A DNA stretch of 64,000 bases, taken from NCBI GenBank assembly GCA_003216955.1, contig QCHZ01000003.1, positions 1 to 64,000 on the forward strand, read 5' to 3'. Made by a program: the position numbers and the translations under genes. The notes beneath the pieces are model-generated. The model was not told the DNA's origin, did not search any database, and saw nothing but the letters and a program-made list of their open reading frames with translations. This DNA is from Prochlorococcus sp. AG-402-I21. Lineage in GTDB: Bacteria; Cyanobacteriota; Cyanobacteriia; PCC-6307; Cyanobiaceae. Position 1 is the first letter of the stretch. Every line of letters starts with the position of its first letter. Shown piece by piece: positions 20,441 through 29,794 of the stretch.

Positions 20441-22126
20441 ATGCTAAACAGCCTTCGTTTGCAAAATATAGCTCTTTTGGGGAACGTAGAGATCGACTTT
20501 GAAAAGGGATTTACTGTTTTTACCGGGCAGACTGGTGCAGGTAAATCAATATTTATTGAAACGTTAAATGCTTTATTAGCGAATAAAAAAACCACTCTAG
20601 ATAATCGATTAGTAGCTGAAGGTTCTGTGTTTTCATCAATTGAGGGTGTTTTTTCCGTATTCCAAAAGACAAAAGATTGGCTAATTAAGCAAGAATTTGA
20701 TCTTGATGAAGAATTAATTGTTACTAGAGAATGGCGTTTAAAAGAAAATAAATATAAATCTAGATTTAGAATTAATGGAGTATTAGTTAATAGAGAACAA
20801 ATTTCAGAATTAAGATCATTTTTATTTGATTTTACGCTACAAGGTGATATACATATTTTGAATGATTCATTAAATCAATTAAGCTTATTAGATTCTTTAG
20901 GATTAAAGAAAATTCAGAAATCTCTTTTTCAAGTAAATCAAGATTGGAAATTATGGTATCAATCTCATTTGAGCCTAAAGAATGCTAGAGACAAAATTAT
21001 TAATTTAAAAAAAGAGTTTGAAGAAATGCAGGATATTTACGAAGACTTAGAAAAATTAAAATTAGATGATCCTAGCGAGCAAATAAAATTAGAAGCTGAT
21101 CAGAATCGAATATCAAATCTTTTAAGACTTAAAGAAGGGGTGAAAAATGTACTGATTCGTTTGAATGAAAGCTTAGATGAATACCCATCAATGCTAGATC
21201 ATACTAATTTTTGTGTAAACGAATTAAAAACTTTGTCTCAAATTGATTCATCTTTAGAATCTATTTTTGATAGGTTTTATATTTTAACTAATAATCTTAA
21301 TGACTTAATTAATCAGATAAATTATTATGAACAAACATTAAATGTTGATCCTTCTTTTTTAAATGACTTACAATTAAGATTATCTGCTTTGAAATTATAT
21401 CAAAAAAAATATCAAAGAGATATACCAGAGCTTATTAATTATAAAAATGAATTAATGAACACTTTATCGGTTCAGGATAGTTCTAATAATATTACTGAAC
21501 TCTCTTCTTGTGAAAATAAAAAAAGAATTAAAAGAGATCAATCCAATCGGAATTTATCGATGATAAGGCGATCTATTGCTTTAAATTTTGAAGATCAATT
21601 AATTATGAGTTTAAAGAAATTAGGTATACCTAATGTTCGTTTTAAAGTTGTTTTTGAAGCATGTGAACCCACAATTAATGGGATAGATAAAGTAAATTTT
21701 ATGTTTTCTGCAAACCCAGATCTTCCTTTAGCACCTCTTGCAGAAATAGCCTCCGGTGGAGAGAAATCAAGAGTTCTTCTTGCAATAAAAGCAATTTTTT
21801 CTTCTTGTGATAAAACTAATTTATTGATTTTTGATGAAATTGATTCAGGTGTGAGTGGCTTAGTTAGTAGCCATGTGGCTAATTTGTTGTGTGAATTATC
21901 AAAGCACCGCCAAGTTTTTTGTGTCACTCATCAACCTTTAATTGCAGCATTTGCTGATAATCATTTTGCTTTAAAAAAGAGTGTTATCGATGGTCATACA
22001 AAGTCTATTGTTATTAATTTAAAAGAAACAGCTGATAGGCAGAGGGAATTGGCTCTATTGGCTGGAGGTGAAATTGTTGAGGCGAATGTTTATGCGGCGA
22101 GCTTGCTGGAACACAAAGCTGCATGA
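20441..22126 (+). CDS. recN: DNA repair protein RecN
   Basis: SMC-like ATPase that helps repair double-strand breaks, 561 aa from this start. The Walker A GQTGAGKS lies near residue 29, a long coiled-coil middle with a hinge follows, then ASGGEKSRVLLAI (ABC signature) and Walker B LLIFDEIDSGVSG. An in-frame TTG at 20429 would add four residues. I chose the ATG at 20441 because RecN proteins typically begin MLxxLxIxN, which matches MLNSLRLQN. It is separated by 44 bp from uvrA on the same strand, so two DNA repair genes lie together. Confidence 0.95.
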   Translation: MLNSLRLQNIALLGNVEIDFEKGFTVFTGQTGAGKSIFIETLNALLANKKTTLDNRLVAEGSVFSSIEGVFSVFQKTKDWLIKQEFDLDEELIVTREWRLKENKYKSRFRINGVLVNREQISELRSFLFDFTLQGDIHILNDSLNQLSLLDSLGLKKIQKSLFQVNQDWKLWYQSHLSLKNARDKIINLKKEFEEMQDIYEDLEKLKLDDPSEQIKLEADQNRISNLLRLKEGVKNVLIRLNESLDEYPSMLDHTNFCVNELKTLSQIDSSLESIFDRFYILTNNLNDLINQINYYEQTLNVDPSFLNDLQLRLSALKLYQKKYQRDIPELINYKNELMNTLSVQDSSNNITELSSCENKKRIKRDQSNRNLSMIRRSIALNFEDQLIMSLKKLGIPNVRFKVVFEACEPTINGIDKVNFMFSANPDLPLAPLAEIASGGEKSRVLLAIKAIFSSCDKTNLLIFDEIDSGVSGLVSSHVANLLCELSKHRQVFCVTHQPLIAAFADNHFALKKSVIDGHTKSIVINLKETADRQRELALLAGGEIVEANVYAASLLEHKAA

Positions 22127-22170
22127 TGAGCATATTTTTTTATACAATTAATCATTAATGTTTTTCCCTG

Positions 22171-25119
22171 ATGGGAAGTCCAAAATCTAATTCAAAACAA
22201 AATAAATTAAATATTGGTTCTTCCAGTGAAGAAGTCATAACTATTCGTGGTGCTAGGCAACACAATTTAAAAAATGTTGATTTAACGATTCCAAGAAATA
22301 AATTGGTCGTTTTTACAGGCGTTAGTGGAAGTGGTAAAAGTTCTTTAGCGTTTGACACTATTTTTGCTGAAGGACAAAGGCGATATGTTGAGAGTTTGTC
22401 TGCTTATGCAAGACAATTTTTAGGCCAGGTCGATAAACCTGATGTTGATTCAATTGAAGGTCTATCTCCAGCAATTTCTATTGATCAAAAATCAACTAGT
22501 CATAATCCTCGTTCAACAGTTGGAACAGTGACGGAAATACAAGATTATTTTCGTTTGCTTTTTGGTAGAGCGGGTGAACCTCATTGTCCAGAGTGTTCTA
22601 GGCCAATTAAGCCTCAAAGTATTGATGAGATGGTTGATCAAATTAAGACTCTTCCGGAAGGTACTCGTTATCAATTACTTGCCCCAGTTGTTAGAGGTAA
22701 AAAAGGAACACATGCAAAATTATTGTCTGGCCTTGCTGCAGAAGGATTTGTTCGAGTTAGGATTAATAAAGAAGTTAGAGAATTGGGAGATAATATTGAA
22801 TTAGATAAAAATCAAGTTCATTCTATTGAGGTAGTGGTTGATAGATTGATTGCGAGAGAGGGTATCGAAGAAAGATTAACTGATTCATTAAGTACTACTC
22901 TGAAAAGGGGAGATGGTTTAGCAATAATTGAAGTAGTACCCAAAAAGAATGAGGAACTCCCTAAAGGTATTGATAGAGAAAGATTATTCTCTGAAAATTT
23001 TGCTTGCCCTGTACATGGGGCGGTGATTGAAGAATTATCCCCAAGATTATTCTCATTTAATAGTCCATATGGAGCCTGTCCTGATTGCCATGGTCTTGGT
23101 CATTTAAAGAAATTCACTTGTGAGAGGGTTGTACCTGATCCATCACTACCGGTTTATGCTGCTGTTGCACCTTGGAGTGATAAAGATAACTCGTATTATT
23201 TTTCATTATTATTTTCAGTAGGAGAGGCCTTTGGTTTTGAGATAAAAACACCTTGGAAAGATCTAAAAGAAGAGCAAAAAAATATTTTATTAAATGGCAG
23301 CAAGGAACCTATTCTAATAAAAGTAGATAGTAGATATAAGCAAGATTCTGGTTTTAAAAGACCTTTTGAAGGTATTTTACCTATTTTAGAAAGACAGTTA
23401 CAGGACGCTAATGGTGAAGCCGTTCGCCAAAAGTTAGAAAAATATCTTGAATTAGTCCCTTGTGCTAGTTGTCATGGCAAGAGATTACGTCCTGAAGCTC
23501 TTGCTGTAAAACTTGGACCTTTTTCCATAACTGATCTCACTTCATCAAGTGTTTCTACCACACTTGAGAATGTTGAGGAATTAATGGGTCTTGAGACAAC
23601 TAAAATGTCAAAGGAATTACTTTCTAATAAACAAAAAAAGATTGGGGAATTAGTCTTAAAAGAAATTCGATTACGTCTTCAATTTCTTTTGGATGTTGGA
23701 CTTGATTATTTAACTCTAGATCGACCAGCAATGACTTTATCTGGAGGTGAAGCTCAAAGAATACGGCTCGCTACGCAGATAGGTGCAGGTTTAACAGGAG
23801 TTCTCTATGTCTTAGATGAACCTAGTATTGGTTTACATCAAAGAGATAATGATCGACTATTATCTACTTTAAAAAAACTGCGTGATCTAGGCAATACTTT
23901 GGTCGTTGTTGAACACGATGAAGACACGATAAGAGCAGCTGATCATTTAGTAGACATAGGCCCTGGTGCTGGTGTTCATGGAGGTGAAATTATTGCTGAA
24001 GGATCTTTAGATAGCTTGTTAACGGCAAAAGAATCATTGACTGGTGCCTATCTTAGTGGTCGCTCATCTATTCCTACTCCTGCCAGCAGAAGAGACTCAG
24101 TTCAAAGAAAATTACGTCTGATTGATTGTGATAAAAATAATTTAAAAAATGTGTCAGTAGATTTTCCATTAGGTAGATTAGTTGCTGTTACTGGGGTTAG
24201 TGGAAGTGGTAAAAGTACTTTAATTAATGAATTACTTCATCCTGCTTTAAATCATTCTCTTGGGTTGAAAGTTCCTTTTCCTAAAGGATTAAAAGAATTG
24301 AAAGGTATTAAATCGATCGATAAAGTCATTGTGATCGATCAATCGCCAATTGGCAGAACACCTCGATCTAATACGGCTACATATACAGGCGCATTTGATC
24401 CTATACGTCAACTTTTCGCTACTTCAGTGGAAGCAAAAGCGAGAGGCTATCAAGCAGGACAATTCAGCTTCAATGTTAAAGGAGGAAGATGCGAAGCTTG
24501 TCGTGGCCAGGGTGTAAATGTAATTGAGATGAATTTTCTTCCTGACGTATATGTTCAATGCGACGTATGTAAAGGAGCTAGATTCAATCGAGAGACGTTA
24601 CAAGTTAAATATAAAAATTATTCTATTTCTGATGTTCTAGAAATGACTGTGGAACAAGCAGTTGATGTTTTTTCAGCAATACCTCAAGCTGCAGATCGAT
24701 TACGAACACTTTTAGATGTTGGCCTTGGATACATTAAGCTTGGTCAACCTGCTCCAACATTATCTGGTGGAGAAGCTCAAAGAGTAAAACTTGCTACTGA
24801 GTTATCTAGAAGAGCGACTGGCAAAACACTTTATTTAATTGATGAACCCACTACTGGTTTAAGTTTTTATGATGTTCATAAATTGATGGATGTTATTCAG
24901 AGATTGGTAGATAAAGGAAATTCAATTATTGTTATTGAGCATAATTTGGATGTTATTAGATGCTCAGATTGGATTATTGATATGGGTCCGGAAGGAGGTA
25001 ATCGAGGAGGTGAGATTATTGCTATGGGGACTCCTGAAGAAGTTGCAAAAGATTCAAATAGTCATACTGGTAATTATTTAAAAAAAGTATTGGAATTGCA
25101 CCCTCCAGACAAATCCTAA
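22171..25119 (+). CDS. uvrA: UvrABC excinuclease subunit A
   Basis: Damage-sensing ATPase of nucleotide excision repair, 982 aa. Two ABC modules are visible: Walker A GVSGSGKSSLAF near residue 50 and GVSGSGKSTLIN near 675, each with its SGGEAQRxxLAT signature and Walker B (DEPSIGL, DEPTTGL). Zinc-finger cysteine pairs are present (CPECSRP, CPDCHGLGH, CASCHGKRL, CEACRGQGV and CDVCKGARF). After the second Walker B the sequence reads GLSFYDV where most UvrA proteins have GLHFxDI. The start is the ATG at 22171. Confidence 0.97.
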   Translation: MGSPKSNSKQNKLNIGSSSEEVITIRGARQHNLKNVDLTIPRNKLVVFTGVSGSGKSSLAFDTIFAEGQRRYVESLSAYARQFLGQVDKPDVDSIEGLSPAISIDQKSTSHNPRSTVGTVTEIQDYFRLLFGRAGEPHCPECSRPIKPQSIDEMVDQIKTLPEGTRYQLLAPVVRGKKGTHAKLLSGLAAEGFVRVRINKEVRELGDNIELDKNQVHSIEVVVDRLIAREGIEERLTDSLSTTLKRGDGLAIIEVVPKKNEELPKGIDRERLFSENFACPVHGAVIEELSPRLFSFNSPYGACPDCHGLGHLKKFTCERVVPDPSLPVYAAVAPWSDKDNSYYFSLLFSVGEAFGFEIKTPWKDLKEEQKNILLNGSKEPILIKVDSRYKQDSGFKRPFEGILPILERQLQDANGEAVRQKLEKYLELVPCASCHGKRLRPEALAVKLGPFSITDLTSSSVSTTLENVEELMGLETTKMSKELLSNKQKKIGELVLKEIRLRLQFLLDVGLDYLTLDRPAMTLSGGEAQRIRLATQIGAGLTGVLYVLDEPSIGLHQRDNDRLLSTLKKLRDLGNTLVVVEHDEDTIRAADHLVDIGPGAGVHGGEIIAEGSLDSLLTAKESLTGAYLSGRSSIPTPASRRDSVQRKLRLIDCDKNNLKNVSVDFPLGRLVAVTGVSGSGKSTLINELLHPALNHSLGLKVPFPKGLKELKGIKSIDKVIVIDQSPIGRTPRSNTATYTGAFDPIRQLFATSVEAKARGYQAGQFSFNVKGGRCEACRGQGVNVIEMNFLPDVYVQCDVCKGARFNRETLQVKYKNYSISDVLEMTVEQAVDVFSAIPQAADRLRTLLDVGLGYIKLGQPAPTLSGGEAQRVKLATELSRRATGKTLYLIDEPTTGLSFYDVHKLMDVIQRLVDKGNSIIVIEHNLDVIRCSDWIIDMGPEGGNRGGEIIAMGTPEEVAKDSNSHTGNYLKKVLELHPPDKS

Positions 25120-25316
25120 ATTTTGCTCTGATTTTGTACATATTACTTAATCCTAAAGATTGATTTAGCAAATTTTTATTTATGAATACTTTCAAAATTT
25201 AGTCATAGAAATGATTTTGAGTATTGCTTGTGATTTGCAAAATAATATTATCCTTTCTTTAGGTTTAATTAATGTAAAATGAGTTATTAATCCAACATTC
25301 TTTCTATTAGTTTGAT
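25120..25316. other. 197-bp AT-rich gap between uvrA and sps
   Basis: I see no gene, tRNA, NtcA box or convincing hairpin here. It presumably holds the sps promoter and leader. An in-frame TAG at 25308-25310 sits just before the sps start. Confidence 0.4.
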
Positions 25317-27443
25317 TTGGGACTGAGTCTCTTACATTTAAATTTGCATGGTTTAATCCGTTCACATGATCTTGAATTGGGTAGAGATTCAGATACTGGA
25401 GGTCAAACTTTATATGTTTTAGAACTGGTAAAAGGACTTGCAGCAAGACCAGAGGTAGAAAAAGTTGAACTAATAACTAGATTAATTATTGATAGGAGAG
25501 TTTCTTCTGATTATTCCAAACCAATTGAAAAGATATCAAGTGGTGCGGAAATTATTAGATTACCTTTTGGTCCTAAACGTTATATTAGGAAAGAATTGTT
25601 GTGGCCTTATCTAGATGATTTAGCTGATTTACTAGTTGAAAGATTAAAAAGAGACAATAATTTACCTGATTGGATTCATGCTCATTATGCGGATGCTGGT
25701 TACGTTGGAGCCTTAGTTAGTAGAAGATTAGGCTTGCCATTAGTTTTTACTGGTCATTCGTTAGGCCGCGAAAAACTTAGAAGATTATTAGCTGCTGGGA
25801 TAGATCATGATCAAATAGAACAAAATTATTCAATTAGTAAAAGAATTGATGCTGAAGAATTGGCTTTAGCGCATGCAAACTTACTAATAACAAGCACTAA
25901 GCAGGAATCCGAAGAACAGTATTCTCGTTATGGGCGATTTAGCGTAAAGAACATAGAAGTAATTCCACCTGGTGTTGATTTAAATCGTTTTTATGTAAAA
26001 GATTCTAATTTAAAGGAAGAAGAAAAAGAATTAAACAAACTTTTCAAACCTTTTTTGAGAGATTTAAATCTTCCGCCTCTCTTAGCTATATCAAGAGCAG
26101 TTAGGAGAAAAAATATTCCTGCGCTGATTGAAACTTATGGACGATCGACAATTTTGCAACAAAGACATAATCTTATTTTAATTTTAGGTTGTCGAGAAGA
26201 TTCACGACAGCTTGAGAAACAGCAGAGAGAGGTGTTTCAGCAAGTTTTTGACCTGGTTGATAAATATAATTTATATGGCAAGGTAGCTTATCCAAAACAA
26301 CATAAAAGAGAACAAATTCCCTCAATTTATCGTTGGGCTGCAAATAGAAACGGACTATTTGTGAATCCTGCTTTAACTGAACCATTTGGCTTGACATTAT
26401 TGGAAGCTGCTGCTTGTGGGTTGCCGATGGTGACTACTGATGATGGTGGCCCAAGAGATATTCTTTCTCGTTGCCAAAATGGTCTACTCGTAGATGTAAC
26501 TGATAGAGAAGCCTTTCGAGATGGGTTAGAAACTGCTGGGTCAAACTCTTCTTTGTGGAAAACATGGAGTAACAATGGCGTTGAGGGAGTAAGCAGGCAT
26601 TTCAGTTGGGATGCTCATGTTTGTAATTACCTTGCATTAATGCAGCAGCGTTTGAAATTTCTTGCACCTCGATACTGGTCATTTGGAAATCAGAATGAAT
26701 CCGGTTCTATTGGAAAAAAACTATTATTTCTTGATTTAGATAACTACCTTGAGAAATCTAAAGACTTATCACTGCTGAGACAAAAGTTACATGATCTTTC
26801 ATCGAAATACGATATAAAATTGGGAATTTTAACTGGAAGATCAATCAATGCTGCTCGTTATCGATATGCAGAAACACATCTACCTAAGCCTTCAGTCTGG
26901 ATATGTCAAGCTGGGACTGAAATTTATTATGCTGATGAAAGTAAATCAGATATTTTTTGGCAAGATTCAATCACTGTTGATTGGAATCGTAAAGGTGTAG
27001 AAAAAGTTCTATTTGATTTAAAAGATTATTTAGAGCTTCAATCAATTGAAAATCAAGGTCCTTATAAGGTTAGTTATTTATTAAAGGAACCTAATGATGC
27101 CATTTTACCTTTAGTACGAAAAAGACTTAGGCAGTCTGGAATTGCTGCTTTTCCTCATCTGAAATGTCATTGGTATTTAGACATTGTGCCTTTGCGAGCA
27201 TCACGAGCAGAAGCTATTAGATTTTTGACTCTACACTGGGGACTTTCTTTAGAAAAAGTTCTTATTGTAGCGAGTCAACAAGGCGATGCTGAGTTAGTCA
27301 GGGGATTGACCACTACTGTGATTCCGTTTGATCATGATTCATCATTAGATCAATTGAGATCTCAACAAAGAGTTTTCTTTTCTGATGCTCAAGATGGTGT
27401 TTTAGATGGTTTGAAGCATTTTCGATTTCTCAAAAGTTATTAA
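25317..27443 (+). CDS. sps: Sucrose-phosphate synthase (glycosyltransferase plus SPP-like domain)
   Basis: Makes sucrose-6-phosphate from UDP-glucose and fructose-6-phosphate; sucrose is a minor osmolyte in marine picocyanobacteria. 708 aa. The GT4 domain covers about 1-450, with the N-terminal motif LGRDSDTGGQT at 21-31 and E355/E363 of the E-x7-E motif. A HAD-type sucrose-phosphatase-like domain covers about 468-700. In it, motif I reads DLDNY (473-477) instead of DLDNT, and motif IV reads SQQGDA (653-658) instead of GDSGND, so this domain is probably not an active phosphatase. The start is TTG 25317-25319, because an in-frame stop lies three codons upstream and no ATG is near. Confidence 0.93.
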   Translation: MGLSLLHLNLHGLIRSHDLELGRDSDTGGQTLYVLELVKGLAARPEVEKVELITRLIIDRRVSSDYSKPIEKISSGAEIIRLPFGPKRYIRKELLWPYLDDLADLLVERLKRDNNLPDWIHAHYADAGYVGALVSRRLGLPLVFTGHSLGREKLRRLLAAGIDHDQIEQNYSISKRIDAEELALAHANLLITSTKQESEEQYSRYGRFSVKNIEVIPPGVDLNRFYVKDSNLKEEEKELNKLFKPFLRDLNLPPLLAISRAVRRKNIPALIETYGRSTILQQRHNLILILGCREDSRQLEKQQREVFQQVFDLVDKYNLYGKVAYPKQHKREQIPSIYRWAANRNGLFVNPALTEPFGLTLLEAAACGLPMVTTDDGGPRDILSRCQNGLLVDVTDREAFRDGLETAGSNSSLWKTWSNNGVEGVSRHFSWDAHVCNYLALMQQRLKFLAPRYWSFGNQNESGSIGKKLLFLDLDNYLEKSKDLSLLRQKLHDLSSKYDIKLGILTGRSINAARYRYAETHLPKPSVWICQAGTEIYYADESKSDIFWQDSITVDWNRKGVEKVLFDLKDYLELQSIENQGPYKVSYLLKEPNDAILPLVRKRLRQSGIAAFPHLKCHWYLDIVPLRASRAEAIRFLTLHWGLSLEKVLIVASQQGDAELVRGLTTTVIPFDHDSSLDQLRSQQRVFFSDAQDGVLDGLKHFRFLKSY

Positions 27444-27498
27444 TTTTTAGTTTTCTGATAATTTTTAAGTATTTATCTTTAGAGTTAATAGATAATTG

Positions 27499-27750
27499 TT
27501 ATTGTATTTTTTCTTCAGGTATCAACGTAAGTTGTTGATATGGAGGCTCTTCGCTAATAAAGCCCCAATCATTAAAAATTTTTGAATTCATATGAGTTAT
27601 GATCTGTTGTTGATTTCTTTTTTCTACTTTAAAACCCTCTGCTGACATTTTTCTCATAAGTCTTGCGGATTCTTCAAACCGAGCGGCCATAGAATCTAGA
27701 GTTTCACAGTCTTTAGTTAGTCCTTCTTCTTTCCAGGTAAAATAGGTCAT
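27499..27750 (-). CDS. Conserved hypothetical protein, 83 aa
   Basis: A small soluble protein with no domain I can name. It starts MTYFTWKEEGLTKDC and has a helical stretch with MAARFEESARLMRKM, then a short C-terminal part with GFISEEPPYQQLTLIPEE. I recall similar small proteins in marine Synechococcus and Prochlorococcus, which supports a real gene. It lies 17 bp upstream-side of mraY's end on the same strand and converges with sps. Confidence 0.6.
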   Translation of the reverse strand: MTYFTWKEEGLTKDCETLDSMAARFEESARLMRKMSAEGFKVEKRNQQQIITHMNSKIFNDWGFISEEPPYQQLTLIPEEKIQ

Positions 27751-27767
27751 ATTTTCAATTTACAGGA

Positions 27768-28883
27768 TTAGGACTTAATAAAAAAAATTAGATTTATTAT
27801 GACTAACAATAATGTAGCTACCCAAAAGCTACCTACAATTATAATTTCATTGTTACCTTTTAGTTCAAAATGATGATGTAAAGGAGTCATTAAAAATATT
27901 TTATGACCCTTACCTGTTAGGTGTTTAGTAATTTTAAAAATACTTACTTGAATTATTACTGAGATAGATTCTGCGGCAAGTATACCTCCCATAATTAAAA
28001 GAGACCAAAGATTATTTGATATCAAAGCTATACCACCCAGAGATGCTCCTATAGCTAAGGAACCTGAGTCTCCCATAAATAATTTTGCAGGATGTTTATT
28101 TAGAAAAAGAAACCCCATACAAGATCCAGCCATTACTATGCAGAGAGGAGCAAGTGTCCAATTATTATTTGGATTTTCTATTAAAATTGTAATAGCTAGT
28201 CCTGTAAAAATTAATACGCTACATCCACTCAATAATCCATCTAAACCATCCGTTAAATTGGTTGAATTACTTTCAGCTAATAAAACAAATATTCCTAAAG
28301 GATAAATTATATTTCCTACATGAACAATTGTATTTGCTATTTGAATATCGTCAGGTATTAAATTATTTGATGCACAAATAATAATAAAAACAAGACTAAT
28401 AAAAAATTGTAAAATTAGTTTTTGGTTAGATTTTAGACCAGTATTTAATTGTTTTTTTAAACTAAGAAAATCATCTATAAAGCCAATAAGCATAAAAAAT
28501 ATAATAATAAAGCTTAAAGTTAAAATAATTTTATAATTGTCCTTATTAAAGTATAAAATATTGCTTATTATTATTCCAACAGGAATAAAGAAAATTCCAC
28601 CCATTGTGGGAGTTCCTTGCTTAAGAAAATGATTTTTTGGTCCCTCTTCTCTAATTATTTGCTTAATTTTAACCTTTTTTAATTTATGTAAACCTATAAA
28701 AGTAATAACTGATGAAATAAGTGCTGTGCTGATAAAAGAGATAGTTAAATTACTACTTTTAAAATAATAATCAGAAAATAAACAAGTGATTGATATTAAT
28801 CCAAATAAGAATAATATTTGGTTGTTAATCCTATTAAGAAATGATAGTTTTTTGTGGTCTGAAATATTTTTAGATTTTTCCAA
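27768..28883 (-). CDS. mraY: Phospho-N-acetylmuramoyl-pentapeptide transferase
   Basis: Integral membrane enzyme that forms lipid I in peptidoglycan synthesis. 371 aa with about ten hydrophobic segments. It has GGIFFIPVG after KQGTPTMG, IDDFLSLKK with the catalytic-site aspartates, NSTNLTDGLDGL, and the C-terminal LTPLHHHFELKG. These are the hallmark motifs of MraY rather than WecA. It stands outside any cell-wall cluster, as usual in cyanobacteria, and is followed by the 83-aa gene and preceded by the DUF3134 gene. Confidence 0.95.
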   Translation of the reverse strand: MEKSKNISDHKKLSFLNRINNQILFLFGLISITCLFSDYYFKSSNLTISFISTALISSVITFIGLHKLKKVKIKQIIREEGPKNHFLKQGTPTMGGIFFIPVGIIISNILYFNKDNYKIILTLSFIIIFFMLIGFIDDFLSLKKQLNTGLKSNQKLILQFFISLVFIIICASNNLIPDDIQIANTIVHVGNIIYPLGIFVLLAESNSTNLTDGLDGLLSGCSVLIFTGLAITILIENPNNNWTLAPLCIVMAGSCMGFLFLNKHPAKLFMGDSGSLAIGASLGGIALISNNLWSLLIMGGILAAESISVIIQVSIFKITKHLTGKGHKIFLMTPLHHHFELKGNNEIIIVGSFWVATLLLVIINLIFFIKS

Positions 28884-28899
28884 GAGTTATATTAGTAAA

Positions 28900-29178
28900 T
28901 TATTCTTCCCATTCGTCATCGGTTGTTTCTTCTTCTTCACCTTTATAGTCTTCTTTTTCTCCCATTAAAGCCGAAAGTTCTTCTTCTTCAACGGTACTTA
29001 TTTCTTGATCATTAGAATCTTCATCAGAAACTAATCTTCCACTGGTTTCTAACCAAGATAATAAATCGGGTTCTTCTCTTAATGGCAGAACTGGAGCAAG
29101 TTCTTGTCTGCCGTAGCGAGTTAGAGCGGGATTAATTCCGTCTAAATCAGATAAATTGATTTTTTCTAGTTCGCTCAT
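28900..29178 (-). CDS. DUF3134-type small acidic protein
   Basis: 92 aa. The N-terminal half (NPALTRYGRQELAPVLPL, then LLSWLETSGRLV) fits DUF3134, a cyanobacterial family without known function. The C-terminal 35 residues are almost only Glu, Asp, Ser and Thr and look disordered. It starts at ATG 29176-29178 and lies 16 bp upstream of mraY. It is divergent from the two small membrane ORFs. Confidence 0.65.
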   Translation of the reverse strand: MSELEKINLSDLDGINPALTRYGRQELAPVLPLREEPDLLSWLETSGRLVSDEDSNDQEISTVEEEELSALMGEKEDYKGEEEETTDDEWEE

Positions 29179-29236
29179 ATAAAGATTATGATCGATGAAT
29201 TAACATAATGCATTATGGATTAATTTTCTAATCTTT

Positions 29237-29443
29237 ATGCTGACTTCAAAGCTGATTCTGATTACTTTTACTTGGCTGATGGCTCTATTAGTAAGTATTT
29301 CTTTTCGCGCAGTCGGTATTGCTCATCCTCACTCATTTCAAATAAACCATTTTTTAGTATGGTTTTTGGTTTTTGGGCCTTCTCTTTTTCTTTTAATTTA
29401 TTTTTTGGTTAAGAGATCATTTCCTCTCAATCCTTCGATTTGA
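29237..29443 (+). CDS. Small membrane protein, 68 aa
   Basis: I do not recognise a family. Two hydrophobic helices are predicted by eye, residues about 5-22 and 38-58, with the motif FRAVGIAHPHSFQINHF between them. It starts with ATG after a 58-bp divergent gap and ends seven bases before the next small ORF. The presence of two two-helix ORFs side by side supports real genes, but there is no independent evidence. Confidence 0.5.
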   Translation: MLTSKLILITFTWLMALLVSISFRAVGIAHPHSFQINHFLVWFLVFGPSLFLLIYFLVKRSFPLNPSI

Positions 29444-29450
29444 TTTTTAA

Positions 29451-29660
29451 GTGATTTTTCAGTTTCCACATCTTTATTTTATTTTCACTACTAATAGTGA
29501 TCTTCATGATTTATTGATTCTTGGTCACAATATTGATTCTTGGTTAATATATGTACTTATTTTCTTTGGGTTAACTTCTTTGGCTTTTGTTTCTGTATGG
29601 TTCATAGGTTTTATAGCTGAAAGCCAATCAGGAAAATCTATTAAGCAGCCATGGGAATGA
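29451..29660 (+). CDS. Small membrane protein, 69 aa
   Basis: Unknown family. The start is GTG 29451. A hydrophobic stretch covers residues about 30-55 (WLIYVLIFFGLTSLAFVSVWFIGFIAE) and a polar tail ends in KQPWE. It follows the 68-aa membrane ORF after seven bases and precedes argG on the same strand by 134 bp. It may form a pair with its neighbour. Confidence 0.45.
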   Translation: MIFQFPHLYFIFTTNSDLHDLLILGHNIDSWLIYVLIFFGLTSLAFVSVWFIGFIAESQSGKSIKQPWE

Positions 29661-29780
29661 TTTTCAATCACTTCTGCAGCTTTTTAGACCTTGAAAATAT
29701 TTGAATCAGCATGGATTATTTAAATCAGAAATATTGTCCAATAGTTCTATATATTTAATAATGCGAATTGAATTTCCTTA

Positions 29781-29786
29781 AAGGAG
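29781..29786 (+). promoter_or_regulatory. Strong Shine-Dalgarno of argG (AAGGAG)
   Basis: AAGGAG lies 8 bases before the ATG at 29795. It decides that start against an in-frame TTG at 29768, which lies upstream of the site and would add nine residues absent from ArgG proteins. Most genes in this window lack such a clear site. Confidence 0.85.
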
Positions 29787-29794
29787 AGAACCAT

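Noticed and set aside
25192-25446. An 84-codon leftward frame over the start of sps
   Set aside because: It lies mostly antisense to the conserved N-terminus of sucrose-phosphate synthase and its sequence resembles no protein family.
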